DNA of 64,000 nt from Paracoccus liaowanqingii (GCF_004683865.2 NZ_CP038439.1:2172001-2236000); one strand, 5' to 3'; positions 54,801 through 62,820 are shown, counted from the first letter of the stretch. The notes: a model not told the origin generated them from the sequence alone. Made by a program: numbers and translations.

Positions 54801-55959
54801 CGACGCCAGCCACGCCCTCGTTGACGCCGACCACAGCCGATGCGTTGTTCACGTTTGCGACGGCGGCGCTGGCGCAGCAGGTGCCATGATCGCCACCCAG
54901 ATTGTTCATGTCGGCGGCCATTCTCGCAAAATCGAACATCGCGACCTGCTTTGCCGCGCCACCCGGCACCGTCCCGGTGAACTCGGGGTGCGTGAGGTCG
55001 ACGCCGCTGTCGACGACAGCCACAACCACGTCGCCCGACCCGAAGGTCCGGGCGGGATCCATGTCGCGCAGTGCCTGCCAGGCGTCGGGCGTGTTGATGA
55101 TCTGATGGTCCCACTGCTCGGGAAAGAGGAAATCGGTGGGGACGATGGCGTCTTCTTCGGTGGTCGATGCCAGGCTCGGCTCAGCGTAGATGACCTCGGG
55201 TTCCCCGGCAAGGGCGTTTGCCGCATCAAGGACCGCGTAGGTGGCGGGCCCCGGGAAGCGCAGGCGGTGAACATTGCCGAGGGCAGTGAACCTGCCTTCG
55301 GCGGCAAGGCCGTGGCGCTTGGCGACACGCTCGACCTCGGCCTCTTCCACGCCTTCTTCGAACCTCGCGATGATCAACGTGGTGAGAAAGGACGCGTTCT
55401 CGTCGGTCAAACGGACGACGGCCCCTGCCGCTTCGACGCCGGGGTCTTCCTCGAGCGCGCGCAGGCCCTCGGCCACGGCGTCCTGATCCTCAGGAAGCTG
55501 GACGATGGTGACGCCGCTGCGCTCGAAGTTGCCGCCCGAGCGGATCGAGCGTCCGCCAATGCGTTGCGCCGTGGTGTCTCTCGCGGAGGCGGCCGGTCGG
55601 CGGCCGCGATCCTTCTGCGCGCCCTGCGCGGCGCCGTCTGGCTTCGTCATTACGCCCAGTACGCCCGGTAGCGGCTCGAACGGCACCCGGACCGTGCCAC
55701 GGAAATAATAGGGCATCCCCGGGCGGCCCAGCATGAAGACCTGAAGTCGCTGCAGGTCGCGGCGCGAGACGAGTCGCGATTGTGCCTCGAAGCTCCGGGC
55801 CTCGACGCGCACCTCGACCTTTCGTGCTCGGTCGAGCGCGATCTCGGCTTTTCCCTTGGAGTCGCCTTCTGCCACTACATCGCCGACCATGATCCGCGCC
55901 CCGTCGATCGGGCGGCCCCGGTAATCCGTTACATGCAGGTTCAGGATTGCTTCGACCAC
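51850..55959 (-). CDS. Giant subtilase with von Willebrand A domain
   Basis: This 1369-aa protein carries a subtilisin-type protease in the middle: Asp317 in VVAVVDSGVDLTHPEF, His358 in GGDHGTCCASA, oxyanion Asn475 in SAGNQN and Ser647 in FGGTSYATP. About 80 residues (559-640) with a VLTLANAAGFGVGQAVVAGA pattern are inserted between Asn and Ser. A vWA domain follows at about 843-1040 with a full MIDAS set (DRSGS 851-855, Thr936, Asp965 in FTDGKE). The N-terminal 100 residues resemble a carboxypeptidase regulatory-like sandwich; the C-terminus has an Ig-like domain and a PPPSSDGNGGNGGK linker. GTG at 55959 is preferred (GGAG nine bases upstream) over one 69 bases earlier. No signal peptide is visible. 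Its substrate may be the Pro-rich protein or partners of the same locus. Confidence 0.85.
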   Translation of the reverse strand: MVEAILNLHVTDYRGRPIDGARIMVGDVVAEGDSKGKAEIALDRARKVEVRVEARSFEAQSRLVSRRDLQRLQVFMLGRPGMPYYFRGTVRVPFEPLPGVLGVMTKPDGAAQGAQKDRGRRPAASARDTTAQRIGGRSIRSGGNFERSGVTIVQLPEDQDAVAEGLRALEEDPGVEAAGAVVRLTDENASFLTTLIIARFEEGVEEAEVERVAKRHGLAAEGRFTALGNVHRLRFPGPATYAVLDAANALAGEPEVIYAEPSLASTTEEDAIVPTDFLFPEQWDHQIINTPDAWQALRDMDPARTFGSGDVVVAVVDSGVDLTHPEFTGTVPGGAAKQVAMFDFARMAADMNNLGGDHGTCCASAAVANVNNASAVVGVNEGVAGVAGASRLIAIRSGGTEARFAEMYLWAAGFDAGSTTAGFPAQLARGADVITNSFGFSVNTPISGLMSDTFDRLTDDGRGGRGVLLYFSAGNQNVDLDATFRRPWSMYERCFGVAASTLGNDGMTEIKAAYSNFGSTVDWCAPSNDNEGRHNPPGVFGAHTATIRAAPEGDAICGVPAQQTTLAAAATAGATVLTLANAAGFGVGQAVVAGALGGGVASGRRITAVNAGMNQITLDSGLGDALPLGAPVAAGPRQYRTDFGGTSYATPVSAGVGALIISANPELTWQQVRDLCRSTAVKIDANNTNAVGRWRDVNGRISTDPGYLGANFSEFFGFGRLDAAAAVRDAGWRIALTTPALNFNDIPEGETTVRAVRFDVQSLWPVSFEIVALPGAPFTTPLGIKFVSPGTPSSSAVREVILWLGYTGTTAGDVHAGSVTVRCLQTGRQWIIPITANTVVRQSACVMLCLDRSGSMLSPSGIGAANRIDVLRFSAEIMIDVVHEGDGVGIVSFDHDPFDLRVPLLGPLGPVTVFDIQRDQLRSDISTFAPNPLGFTAIGDGVERAQTRLAPVAGYGTKSVVVFTDGKETDAKYISDVAGSITDRVFAVALGRAENVQPTALTALTNGTGGFCMLTGALDINSRYKLAKYFLQVLAGVKNEDVVRDPDGLLGPGQVHDIDFHLAETDIATDVILMTPARGSIDMTLVTPAGDVIDQAAAAAMPGGLYFDGRNVSYYRLTLPAPVGAGAREGRWTARLQLSKRGHYGAFTHFQEKSAAAVAASRSGAPYSLLVHSYSNLRMATTLSQTGFAPGATLVLRARLTEYGIPVERRAQVSARVVDPDGAETTVLLAETAPGLFDIGLPAPLPGSYDIRVTARGKTLRGRAFTREAVRTGAVWIGGDRPPPSSDGNGGNGGKDAFCDFLGCLLSSRVVRPELRERLRAVGIDLDALRKCVGGICENTEQAEAQSRLANLDPMLFESLRAMFAGRGT

Positions 55960-56131
55960 AGTCTGGTTCTCCGGGGCGATCAAGGCTTTAGGGAAGATAA
56001 AGAAAGTTGCTCGCAGTCCTCTCGGCACTGGCCGAATTGAGATACTTGGTGCACGCCATCAGGGGCACAAAACTTTATCAATTCTCTTTTCTAACTTATC
56101 CTTGTCCCTGGAACAATGATTCGTAGCCCCT

Positions 56132-57709
56132 TCACACGGAGCCCCCCGCGCGGTCGAGAGGAAGCCGGTGGTTGCCGCCCGGCACCCGGAAGTTCGAGAA
56201 GGTCGCGGATATGCTGACGTCGAGCGACCGGACCCCGTGGAACCAGCCCGCAGGCAGGAACAATAGGTCTTCAGGAAAAACGTCGACTTCGGCCACCCAT
56301 GCCTCGGCAAAGCGCGGGAAGCGGGCGAGGTCTGGCGCTTCGGGATTGACTGCACTGTAGAAACGGCGGTGCAGATAGAGCTTTGGCGCATCGAACGGCG
56401 GAATCAGCCAGAAGCGCTTTCTGCCATGCATCTGCGCGAACAGGATCGAGTGAAGATCGAAATGGAGCGGCGTCACTGTACCGGCCGGCCCGATCCAGAG
56501 CTTCACCGAGCCTGGCAGCCGGCTCTCTGCGTCGACAATGTCGGCTGGGGCGCCGATCTCGCGGCGCAGCGGCAGGAACGCCGGGTTGCGGAAGAAATCG
56601 TTCCGCGCGACCAAGTAGAAGTCGTTGCTTTTCGGTTCGGCGCGCAGCCGGTCCACCAATTCGCGCAGTGTGATTGTCGTGGTCGTGGCGCGGAAGTTGA
56701 TCTCGTACTCCGGGTCGGAGTCCCGTCGCGCAGTGATTTCTATGCGCTCGGATCCGAAGCGCTCGGCCAGCGCGTCGGGCGTCCAAGCCCGGACCGACCG
56801 GGCACTGCCGAGCCCGCCGCGGATCAGGACGGGCCGATGACGAAGGTAGTAGTTTTGGAAGAAGTCCGACCCGGACAAAGCGTCCACCGTATCGATGCGC
56901 CGGACGGGGTCCGACCGGCGCCAGAGCGCCCCGTAGAGGTCGAGCAGGCCCAGCGCCATCGCCGTCTCGGCCGCTGAAGCCGCGCCAGGCGCGCTCCGTA
57001 GCGGCCCGGACGACGCGTCCTGCGGGGGTCCGAGCGCCTGCGACCGCAAGCGCGAGGCGCCAACCGGCGCGAGCTTGCCCAGAACTTTGGCGTCAAAGTA
57101 GGTGGCGGGCCGCCGCTCCGGGCGGCGGTGTATCCAGCCGTTGAGTGTGAAGCGGCTGTCGCCGAAACCGCCGCCCGGACAGCGCACCGGTAGCACCTCG
57201 TGCCGCGTTCCCGAGGCGAAGAACACGAGGCTGTCGTTCCGCGGTTCGATGATGATCCGCTGATCGGTCGGCGCATGGATGACCAGTTCCCCGCCGGAAA
57301 AGCGGCGCGGCGCGGCGTGGAAATAATAGACGAACGTCACGGTCCGGGTGTGGGTCGCAGGCGAGCCATTGTCCGTGTGCCAGTGGTAGTACTGCCCGTC
57401 GCCGTGGGCCGTCAGCTGGAGTTCGAGGCGTTGATCGCCGAACGGCGCCACGCCCAGCGCGGCGAGTGCCTCGGGCAGACGCGACCGCACTGCGCCCTCG
57501 ATAAGAGGCGCGACGGGCCTGAGCTTGTCGGCGAAGAGCACGACGGACCGCCGCCAGTCCGCAAATCGCGGATCCCGCCCCACCGTCCTCGACGCTTCGA
57601 AGGCCGACACACGCGACAGGGCAAAGGCAAGCACCTCAGAGCTTGCCTCCGCCCCGAGAACGTCATGGTAAAGCTTGTACATGGGCGCGCCGTGGCCGTC
57701 CTCGCTCAT
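56132..57709 (-). CDS. Two-domain oxygenase: prolyl-4-hydroxylase-like plus JmjC/cupin_8
   Basis: This 525-aa protein fuses two Fe(II)/2-oxoglutarate oxygenases. Residues 1-215 are of the prolyl-4-hydroxylase type: iron ligands His111-x-Asp113 in YYHWHTDNG, His170 in GTRHEVLPV, and Arg186 in DSRFTLNGW for 2-oxoglutarate. Residues about 270-510 are a JmjC/cupin_8 domain: His416-x-Asp418 in PLHFDLHS, Lys431 in GRKRFWLIPP, His491 in PAGWFHGVR. Both sets of ligands appear complete. The ATG overlaps the stop of the Pro-rich gene (ATGA), so enzyme and likely substrate are translated together. No signal peptide is present, so hydroxylation is cytoplasmic. Confidence 0.87.
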   Translation of the reverse strand: MSEDGHGAPMYKLYHDVLGAEASSEVLAFALSRVSAFEASRTVGRDPRFADWRRSVVLFADKLRPVAPLIEGAVRSRLPEALAALGVAPFGDQRLELQLTAHGDGQYYHWHTDNGSPATHTRTVTFVYYFHAAPRRFSGGELVIHAPTDQRIIIEPRNDSLVFFASGTRHEVLPVRCPGGGFGDSRFTLNGWIHRRPERRPATYFDAKVLGKLAPVGASRLRSQALGPPQDASSGPLRSAPGAASAAETAMALGLLDLYGALWRRSDPVRRIDTVDALSGSDFFQNYYLRHRPVLIRGGLGSARSVRAWTPDALAERFGSERIEITARRDSDPEYEINFRATTTTITLRELVDRLRAEPKSNDFYLVARNDFFRNPAFLPLRREIGAPADIVDAESRLPGSVKLWIGPAGTVTPLHFDLHSILFAQMHGRKRFWLIPPFDAPKLYLHRRFYSAVNPEAPDLARFPRFAEAWVAEVDVFPEDLLFLPAGWFHGVRSLDVSISATFSNFRVPGGNHRLPLDRAGGSV

Positions 57710-58344
57710 CGTCGTGAATCGCGCTCGGAGATTTGCTGGAGCCGCCGGTCTATGTGCAGGTCAACGACATCCAGCAACATGGGTGCCCTGATCGACAGAA
57801 ACCAGTAGAGGATCCAGGGGTTCTCGGTGATCTCGCCGAAGCCGCCTGTCGGACCTGCCGGAGGCGTGCCCGGCTCAGGCGGGCCGCCATCTGGCGGAGA
57901 AAACACAGCAGGGCCGACGGGTGGAGCGGGGCCGACCGGCGGGACTCCAAGCTCTGGCGTGCCACCGTCTGGAGGAGAGAAGCGCTCGGGGCCGGCCGGG
58001 GGCGTACCGGGCTCAGGCGGTCCCGCGTCGGGAGGCTCATTGCCCCGGACAATATCGGCAATCTCGGCGAGCCGCTCCCGAAAGCGCGCTTCCACCAGCG
58101 TTGCCATCAGAATGTCGGTGAAATCGGCCCTAACGGCCGTTTCACGCTCCTTGGCGAAAACCCAGTGTGCGACTAGGCTGTCCATCCAGGGCACACGGAA
58201 AGGACCGGTTTCTAGGTCGGTCGAAGGCTCATCGGACGCCTTGCTCCAGGCGATGATCTCGTCGATGATTTCCGGGTTGCGGGAAAGTTCGACCTTGTCG
58301 CCAAACCTATCCCGGAGCCGTTTCAGCAGTAGCTTTCTCGACAT
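57706..58344 (-). CDS. Protein with proline/glycine repeat tract, likely hydroxylation substrate
   Basis: This 212-aa protein has three parts. Residues 1-100 are a charged helical domain of unknown family (LLLKRLRDRFGDKVELSRNP). Residues 104-165 contain 25 prolines in 62 residues as imperfect repeats of SPPDGGPPEPGTPPAGP, ending in short F residues. Residues 170-212 are a hydrophobic then basic tail (NPWILYWFLSIRAPMLLDVV). GAGGAAGC lies before the ATG. The PPG-like tract next to a prolyl-hydroxylase-like enzyme and a hydroxyproline-type glycosyltransferase makes it the obvious candidate substrate; that link is inferred. Confidence 0.75.
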   Translation of the reverse strand: MSRKLLLKRLRDRFGDKVELSRNPEIIDEIIAWSKASDEPSTDLETGPFRVPWMDSLVAHWVFAKERETAVRADFTDILMATLVEARFRERLAEIADIVRGNEPPDAGPPEPGTPPAGPERFSPPDGGTPELGVPPVGPAPPVGPAVFSPPDGGPPEPGTPPAGPTGGFGEITENPWILYWFLSIRAPMLLDVVDLHIDRRLQQISERDSRR

Positions 58345-58354
58345 AGGCGCTTCC

Positions 58355-59275
58355 TCATTGTCTGGGGTCTAACATGGATGCTGGGCGCGGAACGGCGCCG
58401 CCCGAACCGATAAGGCGAAACCCGGCGCGCGCCTCGAACGCGGCAATCGAGCGCGCGGAGCCGATGCCGTGGCGGCCGCACGCCGCGCCAGAGTAGAGCG
58501 CGCGAAGTCGCGCCAGCGAGAGTCGATTGAGCCGCCGCCATCCGGGATGATCGCGCCAGTGCGGAACCCGATGGCTCCGATCGTACTGGTGCCAGCCCAG
58601 CACACGGTGCGGTTGGAACACGTCATAGCCGTGGGTGAAGGCCCGCAGCCCGATCGCCACCTCGTCGGCAAAGAAGTAGATTGCAGGATCCGCAGGAACT
58701 TCTCGGTTGAAGACGCTATCCGCGAATAGGAAATGCAGCGAGGCAAACGCGCCCGGGAATGGCTTCTGCATCGCGGCGCGGTCGCGGACGGCATCGCCGA
58801 CCAGCCGGAACAGCAGCCCGTCACAGCGTTCGGCTTCGCGCATCGTATAGATGGCGTCGACCCTGCCCGCGGGATCGCTCTCGGGTCGGTAGGGCGGCAA
58901 ATAGCCGGACAGGATCGGCTTCTGGCAGTCGACCGAGCGCAGATCCTCGAACATGTCGACGGTTGCCTCGTCCCAGCCAGGGGCGAACCTGTGGTGGGAG
59001 TCGAGCAGGAGCGTGTAGCGCTCGTCGCCCGCGCGTGCCTGGAGCAGGCCTCGCGCCCAGTTGCAACCGCGGCTCGCAGCCGCCGGAATCTTGACGATAT
59101 CAACGCCGGGCACTCGACGCAGATCCTTCTCGAGCCCCTCCTCGTCTGGCCCGTATTGCCACGCCACGCCAATCCGAAGCCGATCTGGTCGGATGGCGGC
59201 CGAAAGAAGGCTCACGACCGTCGGGAAGAGCTCTTCGTCCCGGTAAGCCGGAATCTGAACGTAAATGGATCGCAT
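58355..59275 (-). CDS. Hydroxyproline-type glycosyltransferase (GT60, Skp1-GnT-like)
   Basis: This 306-aa glycosyltransferase matches the GlcNAc family (Pfam GlcNAc, CAZy GT60), which adds N-acetylglucosamine to hydroxyproline of Skp1 in protists. Conserved segments are MRSIYVQIPAYRDEELFPTV, RLRIGVAWQ, SRGCNWARGL, the metal-site LLLDSHHRFAPGWD, ILSGYLPPY, and FFADEVAIGLRAFTHGYDVF followed by GWHQY. ATG at 59275 gives the family start; a longer frame is less likely. It is the first gene of the locus, ten bases before the Pro-rich gene. No signal peptide is present, which fits cytoplasmic modification. Confidence 0.87.
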   Translation of the reverse strand: MRSIYVQIPAYRDEELFPTVVSLLSAAIRPDRLRIGVAWQYGPDEEGLEKDLRRVPGVDIVKIPAAASRGCNWARGLLQARAGDERYTLLLDSHHRFAPGWDEATVDMFEDLRSVDCQKPILSGYLPPYRPESDPAGRVDAIYTMREAERCDGLLFRLVGDAVRDRAAMQKPFPGAFASLHFLFADSVFNREVPADPAIYFFADEVAIGLRAFTHGYDVFQPHRVLGWHQYDRSHRVPHWRDHPGWRRLNRLSLARLRALYSGAACGRHGIGSARSIAAFEARAGFRLIGSGGAVPRPASMLDPRQ

Positions 59276-59404
59276 TATGGCACAAGCGCTAAGAAAGCCG
59301 CCCCCCCCCCTTTTGTAGCCCACTATCGTGCGCAACTTGAGTGCAATCCATTGTCCAATTGTGCGCATATCCGTAGAGTCGTGTCAAAGCACAAAGGGAT
59401 GACG
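59276..59404. other. Leader upstream of the hydroxyproline locus
   Basis: No gene is seen in this short stretch. A run of ten C lies near 59303-59312, about 30 bases before the glycosyltransferase ATG on the minus strand (ten G there). Such a run could slip, but its effect, if any, would be on the leader, not the coding frame. Confidence 0.35.
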
Positions 59405-59986
59405 CTATCGAAGAGTCTTGCACGAAGACCGCTGCGCAAGGCTCAGCGGCGTCGTATTCCGACGCAACCCGATCTCTGATCCAAACTCGACGAATCGCAT
59501 AGCGGAGGAACTAGGAAGCGGTCTTGTTAAGGCGTGGCCCAGGAAAACTCGCCTTTTGATCCTCGCATTGTGATGCAGCCGTCCAGCACGATCCGTCCGC
59601 GCCCTTGATCGTTCGTGCTCGAACTGATCACGCTCAACAAGCGTCACGCCGAAGAGGTGGGTACCGTCGGCAAGGGCGACGACCCGGTCGGTCACGGCCT
59701 CGAACGCGCGCCATGGTGGCTCGGCCTCAAATCCTCTTCAGAAGTCCGTCCTCAAGGAAACCCTCGAGCAGTCGAAGGCGATCGCAGCCGCCGTGGCACT
59801 GATGTTCTTGAACAGCCGCGGCGACAGGAACTGCGTCGCGGCTGGCAGGTCGGCGGTGATCTCCTGCTCGAACACAGCGCCCGAAACCTCGTCGACCACC
59901 CGCACCCAGACAGAACTTCCGTCCGCCGGTCCCGCGATGTACAGCATCAGCACCCCACCCGTCGCGATGCCGAAACTCGCGCCCAT
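59405..59986 (-). pseudogene. Decayed gene or gene pair of unknown family
   Basis: The minus strand reads MGASFGIATGGVLMLYIAGP, RVVDEVSGAVFEQEITADLP, and FLSPRLFKNISATAAAIAFD, then a stop at 59738. The same frame continues after the stop with EAEPPWRAFEAVTDRVVALA and DGTHLFGVTLVERDQFEHER. The composition looks coding on both sides of the stop, so this may be one gene broken by a nonsense change or two short genes. I do not recognise the family. Confidence 0.4.
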
Positions 59987-60059
59987 CTCACAGGTTCAGC
60001 GTCATGTTAACGACGGTGAGCCGGTCACCCGACCGCTCCATGGTGATGAGCATGTGCTC

Positions 60060-60308
60060 ATGTCTTAGATTGAGATCATCACCGATGGCGGCCGTCGGCG
60101 GCGCTGGACTACGGCCGAGAAGCTGCGGATCGTGAAAGAGACGCTGGACGACGTGCCGGCATCTCGGTGGTCGCGCGCCGCAATGGCGTGGCGCCGAACC
60201 TGTTGTATCGTTGGCGCCGGCTCATGCTCGAAGGGGGGAGTGTCGCTGTGACCGAGGACGATGACGTCACCAGCAACAAGGTCGTCCGACAGATGGAGGA
60301 CCGCATCC
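60060..60308 (+). pseudogene. IS3-family orfA remnant
   Basis: The plus strand encodes GGRRRRWTTAEKLRIVKETL followed, after a one-base deletion near 60155, by ISVVARRNGVAPNLLYRWRR and GGSVAVTEDDDVTSNKVVRQ. This is the helix-turn-helix protein (OrfA) of IS3-type elements. The third codon is TAG, and the frame is cut after the residues RIR. No orfB follows. It is an inactive fragment. Confidence 0.75.
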
Positions 60309-60935
60309 GGAACTCGACCGCCAGCCCGGGCCCATGGCTCGCGTTCACCAATCGGGGCACGGTGTTTCTCGATATCGACGTGGCGGCGCTTCTGACGCCG
60401 GTCGAGACGACGTATCGGCTCTTGGCGCGACCCGTAACCGGCGGAGAGCGCCTGCCCTGGCGCCACGACTACCGCGCGCCATTCCTGTTCTTCCACCGCT
60501 GTGATGTCGAACAGGGCGAAAGCCTTATGGCGACGGGCACGACCGGCCACTGGCCGCCAACGGCCGGCCCATCCGAACCCGGACCGACATGGGGGCGATC
60601 CTCCTCACCGCCACGTCGGGCGGCATCCGTGCGATGTTGGGCGCGGGCATGAAGGACCCCGAGCACACGCATCTCGTCCTTCGAAATGCGCGCGTCTGGG
60701 CCTCCGCACCGACATGGCAATCGCCACCGGCACGCTGACCGACCGACATCTGATCAATACCGGCACCCTCGCGCTCCGTTTCGACGTCTATGCCTGGACC
60801 CCTACGCTGCCAGATCCTTACGTCGGCAACTTCCACATCTGCCGCCCCGACATCGACCGGCCCCGCGCGCTGCTCGGAGCCCTTGTCCGCTGGACCACGC
60901 TCGAGGCAGCGCAGGTCAACTTCACCGGCGAAGTA

Positions 60936-62095
60936 ATACCAACAGCCCTAAGCTCTGACTCACGGGATTCCCTTCGACCTGAAAATCTGAATCATTGCCA
61001 TCAAGAGATGGAGGTTCTGATGGCGATTGAGATCACTCGAACGGATATGTCGACAAGTGAGCTTCGGGCGGCGGCGGCGCGCACAAAGGATGCAAAAGCG
61101 GTGCGGCGGATTTTGGCGATCGCTCTTGTTCTGGAGGGCGCGGATCGCAAGACGGCGGCGGAGGCCTGCGGCATGGACCGGCAGACCCTGCGCGATTGGG
61201 TTCATCGCTACAACGCCGAGGGGATCACCGGTCTGTCGAACCGGTATTGGGCAGGCCCGACGCCGCTCCTGAACTCTGAGCAGAAAGCGGAACTTGCCCG
61301 GATGGTCCGTGAAGGGCCTGACCTTGAGGCCGATGGGGTGGTCCGCTGGCGCTGCGTCGATCTCAAGCGCAAGATCGAAGATCGCTTCGGCGTGGTCATG
61401 CACGAGCGGACGGTCGGCAAGCAGCTGGCAGCCCTTGGCTTTCGCCGCCTGTCGGTGCGCCCACAGCACCCCAAATCCGACCCGTTGGCACAGGAGGCAT
61501 TTAAAAAAACTTTGCCGCGACGGTAAAGGCCGCCCTACCGGAGACGGCGCACGGGAAGCCATTGGAGGTGTGGTTTCAGGATGAAGCCAGAGTGGGCCAG
61601 CAGGGGACGCTCACCCGGACCTGGGCCGAGTGCGGAACCCGACCTCGTGCGCCGCGCGACACCCGCTACAAATGGGCCTATATCTTCGGCGCCGTCTGTC
61701 CATCGCGCGCCACGACCGCGGCACTTGTCATGCCACGTGCCGATACCTCGGCCATGAACGCTCATCTCGCTGAAATCGCAAAAACCGTCGCGTCGGGCGC
61801 CCATGCCGTGCTCGTCATGGACGGCGCCGGCTGGCATAACTCCAGTGCTCTACGCATCCCCGACAACATCACCATCGTGACGCTTCCGCCCTATGCGCCA
61901 GAGCTGAATCCGGTTGAGAACATCTGGGCCTATCTGCGCGCAAACTGCCTCGCCATCACCGTCTTTGACACCTACGCAGACATTGTCGACCGATGCTGCA
62001 GCGCATGGAACGCCTTCGCAAACGACCCCGAGCGCGTCCGATCGATTGCCACGCGTGAATACGCAAAAGGGGTCAGTGCTTAGGGCCGTTGGTAT
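60936..62095 (+). mobile_element. IS630-family insertion sequence, apparently intact
   Basis: The element is about 1160 bases long. Its ends are ATACCAACAGCCCTAAGC on the left and, inverted, ATACCAACGGCCCTAAGC on the right: 17 of 18 bases pair. A TA lies next to the left end, as expected for this family's target; the right flank reads AA, so the duplication is not exact as written. Two overlapping reading frames encode the transposase. It sits inside a decayed gene. Confidence 0.82.
61020..62083 (+). CDS. IS630-family transposase, likely made by -1 frameshifting
   Basis: The first frame (61020-61526) has the helix-turn-helix part: KAVRRILAIALVLEGADRKT, MDRQTLRDWVHRYNAEGITG and RTVGKQLAALGFRRLSVRPQ. 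The second frame (ending at 62083) holds the DDE catalytic domain: EVWFQDEARVGQQGTL, VLVMDGAGWHNS and PPYAPELNPVENIWAYLR, with Asp, Asp and Glu. They overlap at a run of seven A near 61504-61510, where a -1 slip joins KK to NFAATVKAALPE. Frameshifting at an A run is usual in this family. GGAGG precedes the ATG. Confidence 0.82.
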
Positions 62096-62265
62096 AAGTC
62101 TGCAGACGGTTTGCCCGAACCGGAGATCCCCGGGCGAACCGGTCCCCGCGCCGCTATCCGACCGCAATCCCGATGTGAGCCTGACCCTTGACTGAACGAG
62201 GGCAGCGCGGCGTTGATGAACGGGCGTTTGGCGAGCTGTAGCAGGCACCGGCGCGCGAGCAGCAA

Positions 62266-62820
62266 ATGCGGGCCGGGTGTGTCGACAGTGCGACTCAAGT
62301 GAACCAGGCCTCGACCGGCACCGTCGACGCTCAGCTCAACGAGCGTCTGGGTCCGGCCCCGCCCGTCTTCCTGCTCGACGTATCGACGAACCAGGACCTT
62401 CTCGGCGTCGAACTCTGGGGCATGCCGGCGGGAGATCGGAATGTCGACTTCGCCGAGGCGGCTACGGCAGGCCCGGCCGGCAGCGGCTTCCCGGTCGAGG
62501 CGCTTGACGTCACCTCGAGGGTCGAGGCGATGCGGCTCGTCGCCCTTCCGCAAACTCAGTGGGAGCCGGTGCGCACGCTCGACGAAGATCAAGACATCCT
62601 GACGCTCGGCTGGTTCCCGACACCGATTGCGTCGGCCACCGACGGCGGTGCGACGGTGCTGGGCGCGCGGTCGCAGAAGCTCGCGCCGGTGATCCCCGAG
62701 CCGCTCCTGACCAGGACGAAACAGGTCTTCGACGACGGCACAAACATTGTCTTCCGCACGACCCTGCCGTTCAGTATCGTTACCGTCGTTGACCTTCAGG
62801 CCGTCGACAATGCCGGCGTG
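62266..62820 (+). CDS. Hypothetical protein fragment, unknown family
   Basis: The plus strand frame from 62266 to about 62820 has coding character: LLDVSTNQDLLGVELWGMPA, SRVEAMRLVALPQTQWEPVR, TLDEDQDILTLGWFPTPIAS and LTRTKQVFDDGTNIVFRTTL. The frame stays open to 63027 but the last part runs opposite a better minus-strand gene, so the real gene is probably truncated at about 62820. The start is uncertain, with no ribosome site seen. I do not recognise the family. Confidence 0.4.

Larger units (their letters stand above)
60560..62195 (+). pseudogene. Gene of unknown family interrupted by an IS630 element
   Basis: Left of the insertion, frames read TDMGAILLTATSGGIRAMLG and then, after a frameshift near 60690, TGTLTDRHLINTGTLALRFD, VYAWTPTLPDPYVGNFHICR and WTTLEAAQVNFTGEV. 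Right of the IS630 element the same frame resumes as SLQTVC and ends PGEPVPAPLSDRNPDVSLTL plus a stop at 62195. Joining the two sides at the insertion point restores the frame. The family is not recognised. The gene is dead from both frameshift and insertion. Confidence 0.5.

Noticed and set aside
52777..55671. 964-codon frame on the plus strand opposite the subtilase
   Set aside because: It shows no domain and is rich in His, Arg and Gly as expected of a high-GC shadow; the minus strand has complete subtilase and vWA motifs.
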